DNA from: Calliopsis andreniformis
Lineage: Eukaryota > Arthropoda > Insecta > Hymenoptera > Andrenidae
DNA: 64,000 nt
Direction: 5' to 3'
Assembly (NCBI RefSeq): GCF_051401765.1
Contig: NW_027480531.1
Coordinates: 1,302,001 to 1,366,000 of the forward strand
The notes under the pieces were generated by a model. The model worked only from the letters and a program-made list of their open reading frames with translations. It was not told the DNA's origin and did not search any database. Numbering within the stretch: the stretch's first letter is position 1; each line of letters begins with the position of its first letter. The translations under genes were made by a program, and so were the position numbers. Positions 13,801-27,127 of this stretch are shown one piece after another.

Positions 13801-14721
13801 TATTGATGTTTGAGGTCTGAGGATTGAGGATTGAGGATTGAGGATTGAAGATTGAGTATTCAGGATTGGAGATTGACGATTGAGTATTGAGGATTGAAGA
13901 ATGAGGATTGAGGATTGAGGATTGAGTATTGAGGGTTGAAGATTGTGTATTGAGGATTGAAGATTGACGATTGAGGATTGAGGATTGAGGATTGAGGATT
14001 GAGGATTGAGGATTGAGGATTGAAGATTGAGTATTGAGGATTGAAGATTGAGGATTGAGAATTGAGGATTGAGGATTGAGGATTGAAGATTGAGTATTGA
14101 GGATTGAAGATTAAGATTGAGGATTGAGGATTGAGGATTGAGGGTTGAAGATTGAGGACTGGGGACTGAGTATTGAGGGTTGAGTGATGAGAATTGATGT
14201 TTGTGGATAGAGATCTGAGGATTGCAGATTGAGTATAGAGTATTGAAAACTGTGAATTGAGGATATTCTATTGAGGATTGAGGATTGACAACTGATTGAT
14301 GAGGTCTCAGGGCTGAAGATAGAGGATTCAGGATTGAGGATTGCGGATTGAGAATTGAGGATTGGGTAATGAGGTTTGAGGATTGAGGATTGAGGGTTGT
14401 GGATTGAGGATTGAGGATTGAGGATTGAAGAATGAACATTAATGATTGTAGATTGAGGATTGAGGATTGAGTGTTGTGGATTGAGGACGAGGACTGAGGG
14501 CTGAGTATTGATGTTTGAAGTCTGAGGATTGAGGATTGAGGATTGAGAATTGAGGATTGAGGATTGAGGATTGAAGATTGAGTATTCGGTATTGATGATT
14601 GAAGAATGAGGATTGAGGAGTGAGGACTGAGGATTGAGGATTGCAGATTGAGTATTGAGGATTGAAGATTGAGGATTGAGGATTGAGGGTTGAGCATTGA
14701 GGATTGAGGATTGAGGATTGA
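10860..14721 (+). repeat. A block, copy 1
   Basis: This block matches 21.3-22.8 kb at a shift of about 10,429, then 24.9-26.3 kb at a shift of 11,763, and the corresponding parts of 33.3-37.3 kb. Class I anchors at 12,299, 13,194, 13,599 and 14,262 correspond to 22,728, 24,957, 25,362 and 26,025. The change of shift reflects the 1,082-bp duplication and about 250 bp of other indels between copies. It is made of heptamers only. The left limit is approximate because similarity fades into generic units. Confidence 0.82.
12207..12403 (+). repeat. Class I anchor, representative copy
   Basis: A run of about 28 strongly diverged heptamers centred on GATATTCTATTGAGG at 12,299. Left of the core are GTGATGA, TGTTTGT, GGATAGA, AGATTGC and AAACTGT units. 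Right of it are CAACTGA-type or CGTCTGA-type units, TTGTTGA, GGGCTGA and GGATTCA. All keep the 7-bp register. I count about 57 class I copies across the window. They are frequent from 1 to 52 kb and sparse afterwards (57,652, 58,253, 61,617, 62,261). On the - strand the core gives the recurring SIEYHQ/VFNTQYSICN peptide stretch, which is a consequence of the repeat and not a protein domain. Confidence 0.85.
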
Positions 14722-16159
14722 GGATTGAGTATTGAGGATTGAAGATTGAGGATTCAGGATTGAGGATTGAGGATCGAGGATTGAAGATTGAGCATTGGGT
14801 ATTGCGGATTGAACATTGAGGGTTGAGGATTGAGGATTGAGGATTGAGGATTGAGGACAGAAGATTGAATATTGATGATTGAAGGTTGAGGATTGAGGAT
14901 TGATGGTTGCGGATTGAGGACGAGGACTGAGGGTTGAGTATTGCTGTTTGAGAACTGAGGATTGAGGTTTGAGGATTGACAATTGAGGATTGAGGATTGA
15001 GGATTGAAGATTGAGGACTGGGTATTGAGGATTGAAGAATGAGGATTGAGGATTGCGTACTGAGGATTGAGGGCTGAAGACTGAGTGTTGAGGGTTGAGT
15101 GATGAGTATTGATATTTGTGGATAGAGATTTGAAGATTGCAGATTGAGAATTGAGTAATGAAAACTGTGTATTGATGATATTCTATTGAGGATTGAGGAT
15201 TGACAACTGATTGTAGAGGACTGAGGGCTGAAGATTGAGGATTGAGGATTGAGGATTGAGGATTGAGGACAGAAGATTGAATATTGATGATTGAAGGTTG
15301 AGGATTGAGGATTGATGGTTGCGGATTGAGGACGAGGACTGAGGGTTGAGTATTGCTGTTTGAGAACTGAGGATTGAGGATTGAGGATTGACAATTGAGG
15401 ATTGAGGATTGAGGATTGAAGATTGAGGATTGGGTATTGAGGATTGAAGAATGAGGATTGAGGATTGAATACTGAGGATTGAGGGCTGAAGACTGGGTGT
15501 TGAGGGTTGAGTGATGAGTATTGATGTTTGTGGATAGAGATTTGAAGATTGCAGATTGAGTATTGAGTATTGAAAACTGTTAATTGATGATATTCTATTG
15601 AGGATTGGGGATTGACAACTGATTGTTGAGGACTGAGGGCTGAAGATTGAGGATTCAGGATTGAGGATACAGGATTGAGGTTTGAGGACTGAGGATTGAG
15701 GATTGGGAATTGAGGATTGAGGATTGACAATTTAAGATTGAGGATTGAGGATTGAGTGTTGTGGATTGCGGACGAGGACTGAGGGTTGAGTATTGATGTT
15801 TGAGGTCTGAGGGTTGAGGATTGAGGATTGAGAATTGTGGATTGAGGATTGACGATTGAAGATTGAGGATTGGGTATTGAGGATTGAAGAATGAGGATTG
15901 AGGATTGAGGATTGAGAATTGAGGATTGAAAATTGAGTATTGAGCATTGAAGATTGAGGATTGAGGACTGAGTATTGAAGATTGAGGATTTGGGACTGAG
16001 GATTGAAGATTGAGGATTGAGGATTGAGGATTGAGGATTCAGGATTGAGGATTGAGGATTGAAGATTGAGGATTGGGCATTGTGGATTGAAGAATGAGGA
16101 TTGACGATTGAGGATGGAGGATCGAGGATTGAAGACTGAGTATTGAGTATTGAAGATTG

Positions 16160-16212
16160 ACGATTGAGGATTGAGGATTGAGGATTGAGGATTGAGGATT
16201 GAGGATTGAGGG
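16160..16212 (+). repeat. Variable-number run of pure GGATTGA units
   Basis: After a CGATTGA unit and before a 6-bp GGGTGA unit there are about 7 perfect GGATTGA units here. At the paralogous sites there are also about 7 (16.7 and 28.6 kb), but 12 at 19,838-19,921 and at 32,258-32,341. Paralogues of one locus thus differ by whole units, as expected from replication slippage. Confidence 0.75.
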
Positions 16213-19200
16213 TGAGTGCTGAGGGTTGAGGATTGAGGTTTGACGACTGAGGACTGAGGATTGAGGATTGAGGATTGAGGATTGAGGATTGAAGATTGAG
16301 TGTTGAGGATTGAAGATTAAGATTGAGGACTGAGGATTGAGGATTGCAGATTGAGTATTGAGGATTGAAGATTGAGGATTGAGGATTGAGGGTTGAGGAT
16401 TGGGTATTGAGGATTGAAGAATGAGGATTGAGGATTGAGGATTGAGAATTGAGGATTGAAAATTGAGTATTGAGCATTGAAGATTGAGGATTGAGGACTG
16501 AGTATTGAAGATTGAGGATTTGGGACTGAGGATTGAAGATTGAGGATTGAGGATTGAGGATTGAGGATTCAGGATTGAGGATTGAGGATTGAGGATTGAG
16601 GATTGGGCATTGTGGATTGAAGAATGATGATTGACGATTGAGGATGGAGGATCGAGGATTGAAGACTGAGTATTGAGGATTGAAGATTGACGATTGAGGA
16701 TTGAGGATTGAGGATTGAGGATTGAGGATTGAGGATTGAGGGTGAGGGCTGAGGGTTGAGGATTGAGGTTTGACGACTGAGGACTGAGGATTGAGGATTG
16801 AGGATTGAGGATTGAGGATTGAAGATTGAGTGTTGAGGATTGAAGATTAAGATTGAGGATTGAGGATTGAGGATTGCAGATTGAGTATTGAGGATTGAAG
16901 ATTGAGGATTGAGGATTGAGGGTTGAGGATTGAGGACTGAGGATTGAAGATTGAGTATTGAGGATTGAAGACTGAGGATTGAGGATTGAGGATTGAGGAT
17001 TGAGGATTGAGGATTGAGGCTTGAGGATTGAGGCTTGAGGATTGAAGATTGAGGATTGAGGATTGAGGATGAGGGCTGAGGGTTGAGGATTGAGGTTTGA
17101 GGACTGAGGACTGAGGATTGAGGATTGAGAGTTGAGGATTGATGATTGAGGATTGAAGATTGAGGATTGGGTATTGAGGATTGAAGAATGAGGATTGAGG
17201 AATGAGGATTGAGAATTGAGGATTGAATAATGAGTATTGAGGATTGAAGCCTGATGATTGAGGATTGAGGATTGAGGATTAAGGATTGAGGATGGAGGAT
17301 TGAAGACTGAGTATTGAGGAATGAAGGTTGAGGATTCAGGATTGAGGATTGAGGATTGAGGATGGAGGATTGAAGATTGAGTATACAGGATTGGAGATTG
17401 ACGATTGAGGATTGAGGATTGCAGATTGAGTATTGAGGATTGAAGATTGAGGATTGAGGATTGAGGGTTGAGGATTGAGGACTGAGGATTGAAGATTGAG
17501 TATTGAGGATTGAAGACTGAGGATTGAAGATTGAGGATTGAGGATTGAGGATTGAGGCTTGAGGATTGAGGCTTGAGGATTGAAGATTGAGGATTGAGGA
17601 TTGAGGATGAGGGCTGAGGGTTGAGGATTGAGGTTTGAGGACTGAGGACTGAGGATTCAGGATTGAGAGTTGAGGATTGATGATTGAGGATTGAAGATTG
17701 AGGATTGGGTATTGAGGATTGAAGAATGAGGATTGAGGAATGAGGATTGAGAATTGAGGATTGAATAATGAGTATTGAGGATTGAAGCCTGACGATTGAG
17801 GATTGAGGATTGAGGATGGAGGATTGAAGACTGAGTATTGAGGAATGAAGGTTGAGGATTCAGGATTGAGGATTGAGGATTGAGGATGGAGGATTGAAGA
17901 TTGAGTATACAGGATTGGAGATTGACGATTCAGGATTGAGGATTGAGGATTGAGGATTGAGGATTGAAGATTGAGGACTGGGGACTGAGGATTGAGGATT
18001 GAGGATTGAGGATTGAGGATTGAGGATTGAGGGTGAGGGCTGAGGGTTGAGGATTAAGGTTTGACGACTGAGGACTGAGGATTGAGGATTGAGGATTGAG
18101 GATTGAGGATTGAAGATTGAGTGTTGAGGATTGAAGATTAAGATTGAGGATTGTAGATTGAGGATTGAGGATTGAGTGTTGTGGATTGAGGACGAGGACT
18201 GAGGGCTGAGTATTGATGTTTGAAGTCTGAGGATTGAGGATTGAGGATTGAGAATTGAGGATTGAGGATTGAGGATTGAAGATTGAGTATTCGGTATTGA
18301 GGATTGAAGAATGAGGATTGAGGAGTGAGGACTGAGGATTGAGGATTGCAGATTGAGTATTGAGGATTGAGGATTGAGGGTTGAGCATTGAGGATTGAGG
18401 ATTGAGGATTGAAGATTGAGTATTCAGGATTGAAGATTGAGGATTCAGGATTGAGGATTGAGGATCGAGGATTGAAGATTGAGCATTGGGTATTGCGGAT
18501 TGAACATTGAGGGTTGAGGATTGAGGATTGAGGATTGAGGATTGAGGACAGAAGATTGAATATTGATGATTGAAGGTTGAGGATTGAGGATTGATGGTTG
18601 CGGATTGAGGACGAGGACTGAGGGTTGAGTATTGCTGTTTGAGAACTGAGGATTGAGGATTGAGGATTGACAATTGAGGATTGAGGATTGAGGATTGAAG
18701 ATTGAGGACTGGGTATTGAGGATTGAAGAATGAGGATTAAGGATTGAGTACTGAGGATTGAGGGCTGAAGACTGAGTGTTGAGGGTTGAGTGATGAGTAT
18801 TGATATTTGTGGATAGAGGTTTGAAGATTGCAGATTGAGTATTGAGTATTGAAAACTGTTAATTGATGATATTCTATTGAGGATTGAGGATTGACAACTG
18901 ATTGTTGAGGACTGAGGGCTGAAGATTGAGGATTGAGGATTGAGGATTGAGGACAGAAGATTGAATATTGATGATTGAAGGTTGAGGATTGAGGATTGAT
19001 GGTTGCGGATTGAGGACGAGGACTGAGGGTTGAGTATTGCTGTTTGAGAACTGAGGATTGATGATTGAGGATTGACAATTGAGGATTGAGGATTGAGGAT
19101 TGAAGATTGAGGATTGGGTATTGAGGATTGAAGAATGAGGATTGAGGATTGAGTACTGAGGATTGAGGGCTGAAGACTGGGTGTTGAGGGTTGAGTGATG

Positions 19201-20604
19201 AGTATTGATGTTTGTGGATAGAGATTTGAAGATTGCAGATTGAGTATTGAGTATTGAAAACTGTTAATTGATGATGTTCTATTGAGGATTGAGGATTGAC
19301 AACTGATTGTTGAGGACTGAGGGCTGAAGATTGAGGATTCAGGATTGAGGATACAGGATTGAGGTTTGAGGACTGAGGATTGAGGATTGAGAATTGAGGA
19401 TTCAGGATTGACAATTTAAGATTGAGGATTGAGGATTGAGTGTTGTGGATTGCGGACGAGGACTGAGGGTTGAGTATTGATGTTTGAGGTCTGAGGGTTG
19501 AGGATTGAGGATTGAGAATTGTGGATTGAGGATTGACGATTGAAGATTGAGGATTGGGTATTGAGGATTGAAGAATGAGGATTGAGGATTGAGGATTGAG
19601 AATTGAGGATTGAGGATTGAAAATTGAGTATTGAGCATTGAAGATTGAGGATTGAGGACTGAGTATTGAAGATTGAGGATTTGGGACTGAGGATTGAAGA
19701 CTGAGGATTGAGGATTGAGGATTGAGGATTGAAGATTGAGGATTGGGCATTGTGGATTGAAGAATGAGGATTGACGATTGAGGATGGAGGATCGAGGATT
19801 GAAGACTGAGTATTGAGGATTGAAGATTGACGATTGAGGATTGAGGATTGAGGATTGAGGATTGAGGATTGAGGATTGAGGATTGAGGATTGAGGATTGA
19901 GGATTGAGGATTGAGGATTGAGGGTGAGGGCTGAAGGTTGAGGATTGAGGTTTGACGACTGAGGACTGAGGATTGAGGATTGAGGATTGAGGATTGAGGA
20001 TTGAAGATTGAGTGTTGAGGATTGAAGATTAAGATTGAGGATTGCAGATTGAGTATTGAGGATTGAAGATTGAGGATTGAGGATTGAGGGTTGAGGATTG
20101 AGGACTGAGGATTGAAGATTGAGTATTGAGGATTGAAGACTGAGGATTGAGGATTGAGGATTGAGGATTGAGGATTGAGGATTGAGGCTTGAGGATTGAG
20201 GCTTGAGGATTGAAGATTGAGGATTGAGGATTGAGGATGAGGGCTGAGGGTTGAGGATTGAGGTTTGAGGACTGAGGACTGAGGATTGAGGATTCAGAGT
20301 TGAGGATTGATGATTGAGGATTGAAGATTGAGGATTGGGTATTGAGGATTGAAGAATGAGGATTGAGGATTGAGGATTGAGGATTTAGGATTGAGGATGG
20401 AGGATTGAAGACTGAGTATTGAGGAATGAAGGTTGAGGATTCAGGATTGAGGATTGAGGATTGAGGATGGAGGATTGAAGATTGAGTATACAGGATTGGA
20501 GATTGACGATTGAGGATTGAGGATTGAGGATTGAGGATTGAGGATTGAAGATTGAGGACTGGGGACTGAGGATTGAGGATTGAGGATTGAGGATTGAGGA
20601 TTGA

Positions 20605-21030
20605 GGATTGAGGATTGATGACTGAAGATTCAGTATTGAGGATTGAAGATTGAGAATTGAGGATTGAGGATTGAACATTGAGGACTGAGTGTTGAGGGTT
20701 GAGTGATGAGAATTGATGTTTGTGGATAGAGGTTTGAAGATTGCAGATTGAGCATTGAGTGTTGAAAACTGTGAATTTAGGATATTCTATTGAGGATTGA
20801 GGATTGCCTACTGATTGTTGAGGACTGAGGGCTGAAGATTGAGGACTCAGGATTGAGGATTCAGAATTGAGGTTTGAGGACTGAGGATTGAGGATTGAGG
20901 ATTGAGTATTGAGGATTGAAGTTTGAGGATTGCGGACTGTCGATTGAGGATTGAGGATGAGGGCTGAGGGATGAGGATTGAGGTTTGAGGACTGAGGACT
21001 GCGGATTGCGGATTGAGAATTGAGGATTGA
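20605..21030 (+). repeat. 426-bp segment present only in copy 1 of the 12.4-kb unit
   Basis: Copy 2 passes straight from the run of plain units near 33,020 to GGGTTGAGAATTGA at 33,025. Copy 1 has about 426 extra bases before the same string at 21,031. The extra piece contains a complete class I anchor (20,781) and plain heptamers. Either it was lost from copy 2 or it was gained by copy 1; the sequence does not polarise the event. Confidence 0.8.
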
Positions 21031-22154
21031 GGGTTGAGAATTGAGGATTGAGGATTGGGTATTGAGGATTGAAGAATGAGGATTGAGGATTGAGAATTGA
21101 GGATTGAGGATTGAGAATTTAAGATTGAGGATTGAGGATTGAGGGTTGTGGATTGCGGACGAGGACTGAGGGTTGAGTATTGATGTTTGAGGTCTGAGGG
21201 TTGAGGATTGATGATTGAGAATTGTGGATTGTGGATTGACGATTGAAGATTGAGGATTGGGTATTGAGGATTGAAGATTGAGGATTGAGGATTGAGGATT
21301 GAGGATTGAGGATTGAAAATTGAGTATTGAGCAGTGAAGATTGAGGATTGAGGATTGAGTATTGAAGATTGAGGATTTGGGACTGAGGACTGAAGATTGA
21401 GGATTGAGGATTGAGGATTGAGAATTCAGGATTGAGGATTGAGGATTGAAGATTGAGGATTGGGCGTTGTGGATTGAAGAATGAGGATTGAGGATTGAGG
21501 ATGGAGGATCGAGGATTGAAGATTGGGTATTGAGGATTGAAGACTGACGATTGAGGATTGAGGTTTGACGACTGAGGACTGAGGATTGAGGATTGAGGAT
21601 TGAGGACTGAGGATTGAAGATTGAGTGTTGAGGATTGAAGATTAAGATTGAGGATTGAGGATTGAGGGTTGCAGATTGAGTATTGAGGATTGAGAATTGT
21701 GGATTGAGGATTGACGATTGAAGATTGAGGATTGGGTATTGAGGATTGAAGAATGAGGATTGAGGATTGAGGATTGAGAATTGAGGATTGAAAATTGAGT
21801 ATTGAGCATTGAAGATTGAGGATTGAGGACTGAGTATTGAAGATTGAGGATTTGGGACTGAGGATTGAAGATTGAGGATTGAGGATTGAGGATTGAGGAT
21901 TCAGGATTGAGGATTGAGGATTGAAGATTGAGGATTGGGCATTGTGGATTGAAGAATGAGGATTGAGGATTGAGGATGGAGGATCGAGGATTGAAGATTG
22001 AGTATTGAGGATTGAAGATTGACGATTGAGGATTGAGGATTGAGGATTGAGTATTGAGGATTGAGGATTGAGGATTGAGGATTGAGGATTGAGGATTGAG
22101 GGTGAGGGCTGAGGGTTGAGGATTGAGGTTTGACGACTGAGGACTGAGGATTGA

Positions 22155-23236
22155 GGATTGAGGATTGAGGATTGAGGATTGAAGATTGAGTGTTGAGGAT
22201 TGAAGATTAAGATTGAGGATTGAGGATTGTGGGTTGCAGATTGAGTATTGAGGATTGAAGATTGAGGATTGAGGATTGAGTGTTGAGGATTGAGGACTGA
22301 GGATTGAAGATTGAGTATTGAGGATTGAAGACTGAGGATTGAGGATTGAGGATTGAGGATTGAGGATTGAGGATTGAGGCTTGAGGATTGAGGCTTGAGC
22401 ATTGAAGATTGAGGATTGAGGATTGAGGATGAGGGCTGAGGGTTGAGGATTGAGGTTTGAGGACTGAGGACTGAGGATTGAGGATTGAGAGTTGAGGATT
22501 GAGGATTGAGGATTGAAGATTGAGGATTGGGTATTGAGGATTGAGGATTGAAAATTGAGTATTGAGGATTGAAGGTTGAGGATTGAGGATTGAGGATTGA
22601 GGATTGAGGATTGAAGATTGAGCATTGGGGACTGAGTGTTGAGGGTTGAGTGATGAGAATTGATGTTTGTGAATAGAGATTTGAGGATTGCAGATTGAGT
22701 ATTGAGTATTGAAAACTGTGAATTGATGATATTCTATTGAGGATTGAGGATTGACGTCTGATTGTGGAGGTCTGAGGTCTGAAGATTGAGGGTTCAGGAT
22801 TGAGGATGCAGGATTGAGGTTAGAGGACTGAGGATTGAGGACTGAGGATTCAGGCTCGAGGATTGGGGCTTGAGGATTGAAGATTGATGATTGAGGATTG
22901 AGCATGAGGGCTGAGGGTTGAGGATTGAGGTTTGAGGACTGAAGACTGAGGATTGAGTATTGAAAGTTGAGGATTGAGGATTGAGGATTGAAGATTGAGG
23001 ATTGGGTATTGAGGATTGAAGAATGAAGATTGAGGAATGAGGATTGAGGATTGAGGATTGTATATTGAGTATTGAGGATTGAAGCATGACGATTGAGGAT
23101 TGAGTATTGAGGATTGAGGATTGAGGATGGAGGATTGAAGACTGAGTATTGAGGAATGAAGGTTGAGGATTGAGGACTGAGGATTGAGGATTGAGGATTG
23201 AGGACTGAAGACTGAGTATTCAGGATCGGAGATTGA
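22155..23236 (+). repeat. 1,082-bp tandem repeat, first copy
   Basis: The stretch around the class I anchor at 22,728 is repeated at a shift of exactly 1,082 bp (anchor at 23,810). The length corresponds to 155 units of which three are 6 bp long. In copy 2 of the 12.4-kb unit only one copy exists (anchor 34,722), and in the first A block also one (12,299). The extra copy is therefore specific to this place. Confidence 0.9.
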
Positions 23237-24318
23237 CGATTGAGGATTGAGGATTGAGGATTGAAGATTGAGTGTTGAGGATTGAAGATTAAGATTGAGG
23301 ATTGAGGATTGTGGGTTGCAGATTGAGTATTGAGGATTGAAGATTGAGGATTGAGGATTGAGTGTTGAGGATTGAGGACTGAGGATTGAAGATTGAGTAT
23401 TGAGGATTGAAGACTGAGGATTGAGGATTGAGGATTGAGGATTGAGGATTGAGGATTGAGGCTTGAGGATTGAGGCTTGAGCATTGAAGATTGAGGATTG
23501 AGGATTGAGGATGAGGGCTGAGGGTTGAGGATTGAGGTTTGAGGACTGAGGACTGAGGATTGAGGATTGAGAGTTGAGGATTGAGGATTGAGGATTGAAG
23601 ATTGAGGATTGGGTATTGAGGATTGAGGATTGAAAATTGAGTATTGAGGATTGAAGGTTGAGGATTGAGGATTGAGGATTGAGGATTGAGGATTGAAGAT
23701 TGAGCATTGGGGACTGAGTGTTGAGGGTTGAGTGATGAGAATTGATGTTTGTGAATAGAGATTTGAGGATTGCAGATTGAGTATTGAGTATTGAAAACTG
23801 TGAATTGATGATATTCTATTGAGGATTGAGGATTGACGTCTGATTGTGGAGGTCTGAGGTCTGAAGATTGAGGGTTCAGGATTGAGGATGCAGGATTGAG
23901 GTTAGAGGACTGAGGATTGAGGACTGAGGATTCAGGCTCGAGGATTGGGGCTTGAGGATTGAAGATTGATGATTGAGGATTGAGCATGAGGGCTGAGGGT
24001 TGAGGATTGAGGTTTGAGGACTGAAGACTGAGGATTGAGTATTGAAAGTTGAGGATTGAGGATTGAGGATTGAAGATTGAGGATTGGGTATTGAGGATTG
24101 AAGAATGAAGATTGAGGAATGAGGATTGAGGATTGAGGATTGTATATTGAGTATTGAGGATTGAAGCATGACGATTGAGGATTGAGTATTGAGGATTGAG
24201 GATTGAGGATGGAGGATTGAAGACTGAGTATTGAGGAATGAAGGTTGAGGATTGAGGACTGAGGATTGAGGATTGAGGATTGAGGACTGAAGACTGAGTA
24301 TTCAGGATCGGAGATTGA
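23237..24318 (+). repeat. 1,082-bp tandem repeat, second copy
   Basis: It is essentially identical to the preceding copy over its whole length, including rare variants such as a GGATGCA unit and a TGTATATTGAG stretch. The match to the first copy ends near 24,336, where GAGGACCGAGG replaces plain units. The near absence of differences suggests a recent duplication or continuing homogenisation. Confidence 0.9.
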
Positions 24319-27127
24319 CGATTGAGGATTGAGGACCGAGGATTGAGGACTGAGTGCTGAAGATTGAGGATTCAGGATTGAGGTTTGAGGACTGAGGATT
24401 GAGGATTGAGGATTGAGGATTGAGGATTGAGGATGGAGGATTGAAGACTGAGTATTGAGGAATGAAGGTTGAGGATTGAGGATTGAGGATTGAGGATTGA
24501 GGATTGAGGACTGAAGACTGAGTATTCAGGATCGGAGATTGACGATTGAGGATTGAGGACCGGGGATTGAGGACTGAGTGCTGAAGATTGAGGATTCAGG
24601 ATTGAGGATTCAGGAATGAGGTTTGAGGACTGAGGATTGAGGATTGAGGATTGAGGATTGAGGATTGAGAATTGGGGATTGAGGATTGAGGATTGAAGAT
24701 TGAGGATTGGGTATTGAGGATTGAAGTATGAGGATTGAGGATCGAGGATTGAGGATTGAGGATTGAGGAATGAGCATTGAAGATTGGGTATTGAAGATTG
24801 AAGGTTGAGGATTGTGGATTGAGGGTTGAGGATTGAGGATTGAATATTGAGGATTGGGGACTGAGTGTTGAGGGTTGAGTGATAAGAATTAATGATTGTG
24901 GATAGAGATTTGAAGATTGCAGATTGAGTATTGAGTAATGAAAGCTGTGTATTGATGATATTCTATTGAGGATTGAGGATAGACAACTGATTGTAGAGGA
25001 CTGAGGGCTGAAGATTGAGGATTGAGGATTGAGGATTGAGGACAGAAGATTGAATATTGATGATTGAAGGTTGAGGATTGAGGATTGATGGTTGCGGATT
25101 GAGGACGAGGACTGAGGGTTGAGTATTGCTGTTTGAGAACTGAGGATTGAGGATTGAGGATTGACAATTGAGGATTGAGGATTGAGGATTGAAGATTGAG
25201 GACTGGGTATTGAGGATTGAAGAATGAGGATTAAGGATTGAGTACTGAGGATTGAGGGCTGAAGACTGAGTGTTGAGGGTTGAGTGATGAGTAATGATAT
25301 TTGTGGATAGAGATTTGAAGATTGCAGATTGAGTATTGAGTATTGAAAACTGTTAATTGATGATATTCTAATGAGGATTGAGGATTGACAACTGATTGTT
25401 GACGACTGAGGGCTGAAGATTGAGGATTCAGGATTGAGGATTCAGGATTGAGGTTTGAGGACTGAGGATTGAGGATTGAGGATTGAGGATTGAGGATTGA
25501 GGATTGAAGATTGAGGATTGAGGATTGAGGGTTGTGGATTGAGGACGATGACTGAGTGTTGAGTATTGATGTTTGAGGTCTGAGGATTGAGGATTGAGGA
25601 TTGAGGATTGAAGATTGAGTATTCAGGATTGGAGATTGACGATTGAGTATTGAGGATTGAAGAATGAGGATTGAGGATTGAGGATTGAGGATTGAGGGTT
25701 GAAGATTGAGTATTGAGGATTGAAGATTGACGATTGAGGATTGAGGATTGAGGATTGAGGATTGAGGATTGAGGATTGAGGATTGAAGATTGAGTATTGA
25801 GGATTGAAGATTGAGGATTGAGAATTGAGTATTGAGGATTGAGGATTGAAGATTGAGTATTGAGGATTGAAGATTAAGATTGAGGATTGAGGATTGAGGA
25901 TTGAGGGTTGAAGATTGAGGACTGGGGACTGAGTATTGAGGGTTGAGTGATGAGAATTGATGTTTGTGGATAGAGATCTGAGGATTGCAGATTGAGTATA
26001 GAGTATTGAAAACTGTGAATTGAGGATATTCTATTGAGGATTGAGGATTGACAACTGATTGATGAGGACTCAGGGCTGAAGATTGAGGATTCAGGATTGA
26101 GGATTGCGGATTGAGAATTGAGGGTTGGGTAATGAGGTTTGAGGATTGAGGATTGAGGGTTGTGGATTGAGGATTGAGGATTGAGGATTGAAGAATGAAT
26201 ATTAATGATTGTAGATTGAGGATTGAGGATTGAGTGTTGTGGATTGAGGACGAGGACTGAGGGCTGAGTATTGATGTTTGAAGTCTGAGGATTGAGGATT
26301 GAGGATTGAAGATTGATTATTGGGGACTGAGTGTTGAGGGTTGAGTGATGAGAATTGATGTTTGTGAATAGAGATTTGAGGATTGCAGATTGAGTATTGA
26401 GTATTGAAAACTGTGAATTGATGATATTCTATTGAGGATTGAGGATTGACGTCTGATTGTTGAGGTCTGAGGTCTGAAGATTGAGGGTTCAGGATTGAGG
26501 ATGCAGGATTGAGGTTAGAGGACTGAGGATTGAGGATTGAGGATTCAGGCTCGAGGATTGGGGCTTGAGGATTGAAGATTGATGATTGAGGATTGAGCAT
26601 GAGAGCTGAGGGTTGAGGATTGAGGTTTGAGGACTGAGGACTGAGGATTGAGTATTGAAAGTTGAGGATTGAGGATTGAGGATTGAAGATTGAGGATTGG
26701 GTATTGAGGATTGAAGAATGAAGATTGAGGAATGAGGATTGAGGATTGAGGATTGAATATTGAGTATTGAGGATTGAAGCATGACGATTGAGGATTGAGT
26801 ATTGAGGATTGAGGATTGAGGATGGAGGATTGAAGACTGAGTATTGAGGAATGAAGGTTGAGGATTGAGGATTGAGGATTGAGGATTGAGGATTGAGGAC
26901 TGAAGACTGAGTATTCAGGATCGGAGATTGACGATTGAGGATTGAGGACCGAGGATTGAGGACTGAGTGCTGAAGATTGAGGATTCAGGATTGAGGTTTG
27001 AGGTCTGAGGATTGAGGATTGAGGATTGAGGATTGAGGATTGAGGATGGAGGATTGAAGACTGAGTATTGAGGAATGAAGGTTGAGGATTGAGGATTGAG
27101 GATTGAGGATTGAGGATTGAGGACTGA

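Larger units (their letters stand above)
14722..27127 (+). repeat. 12.4-kb higher-order unit, copy 1 (P block plus A block)
   Basis: This segment is followed directly by a second copy (27,128-38,109). Landmarks at 14,773, 15,177, 15,589 and 18,868 recur 12,406 bp further on. It consists of a P block (to about 21.1 kb) and an A block (to 27.1 kb). Anchors are at 15,177, 15,589, 18,868, 19,273, 20,781, 22,728, 23,810, 24,957, 25,362, 26,025 and 26,423, all class I. Relative to copy 2 it has about 426 bp extra at 20,605-21,030 and a second 1,082-bp repeat at 22-24 kb. Base differences between the copies are rare. The exact edges are uncertain by a few tens of bases because the flanks are repeat as well. 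Confidence 0.92.

Noticed and set aside
14111..16477. Minus-strand open reading frame of 788 codons (and some 70 shorter ones across the window) as repeat-rich protein genes
   Set aside because: The unit has no stop in any - strand frame, and all frames give the same ILNPQSS repeat. Several of the frames overlap one another in different phases. Starts and ends coincide with variant units, there is no ribosome-binding site upstream of the ATG, and no domain or signal peptide is present. They are by-products of the repeat.
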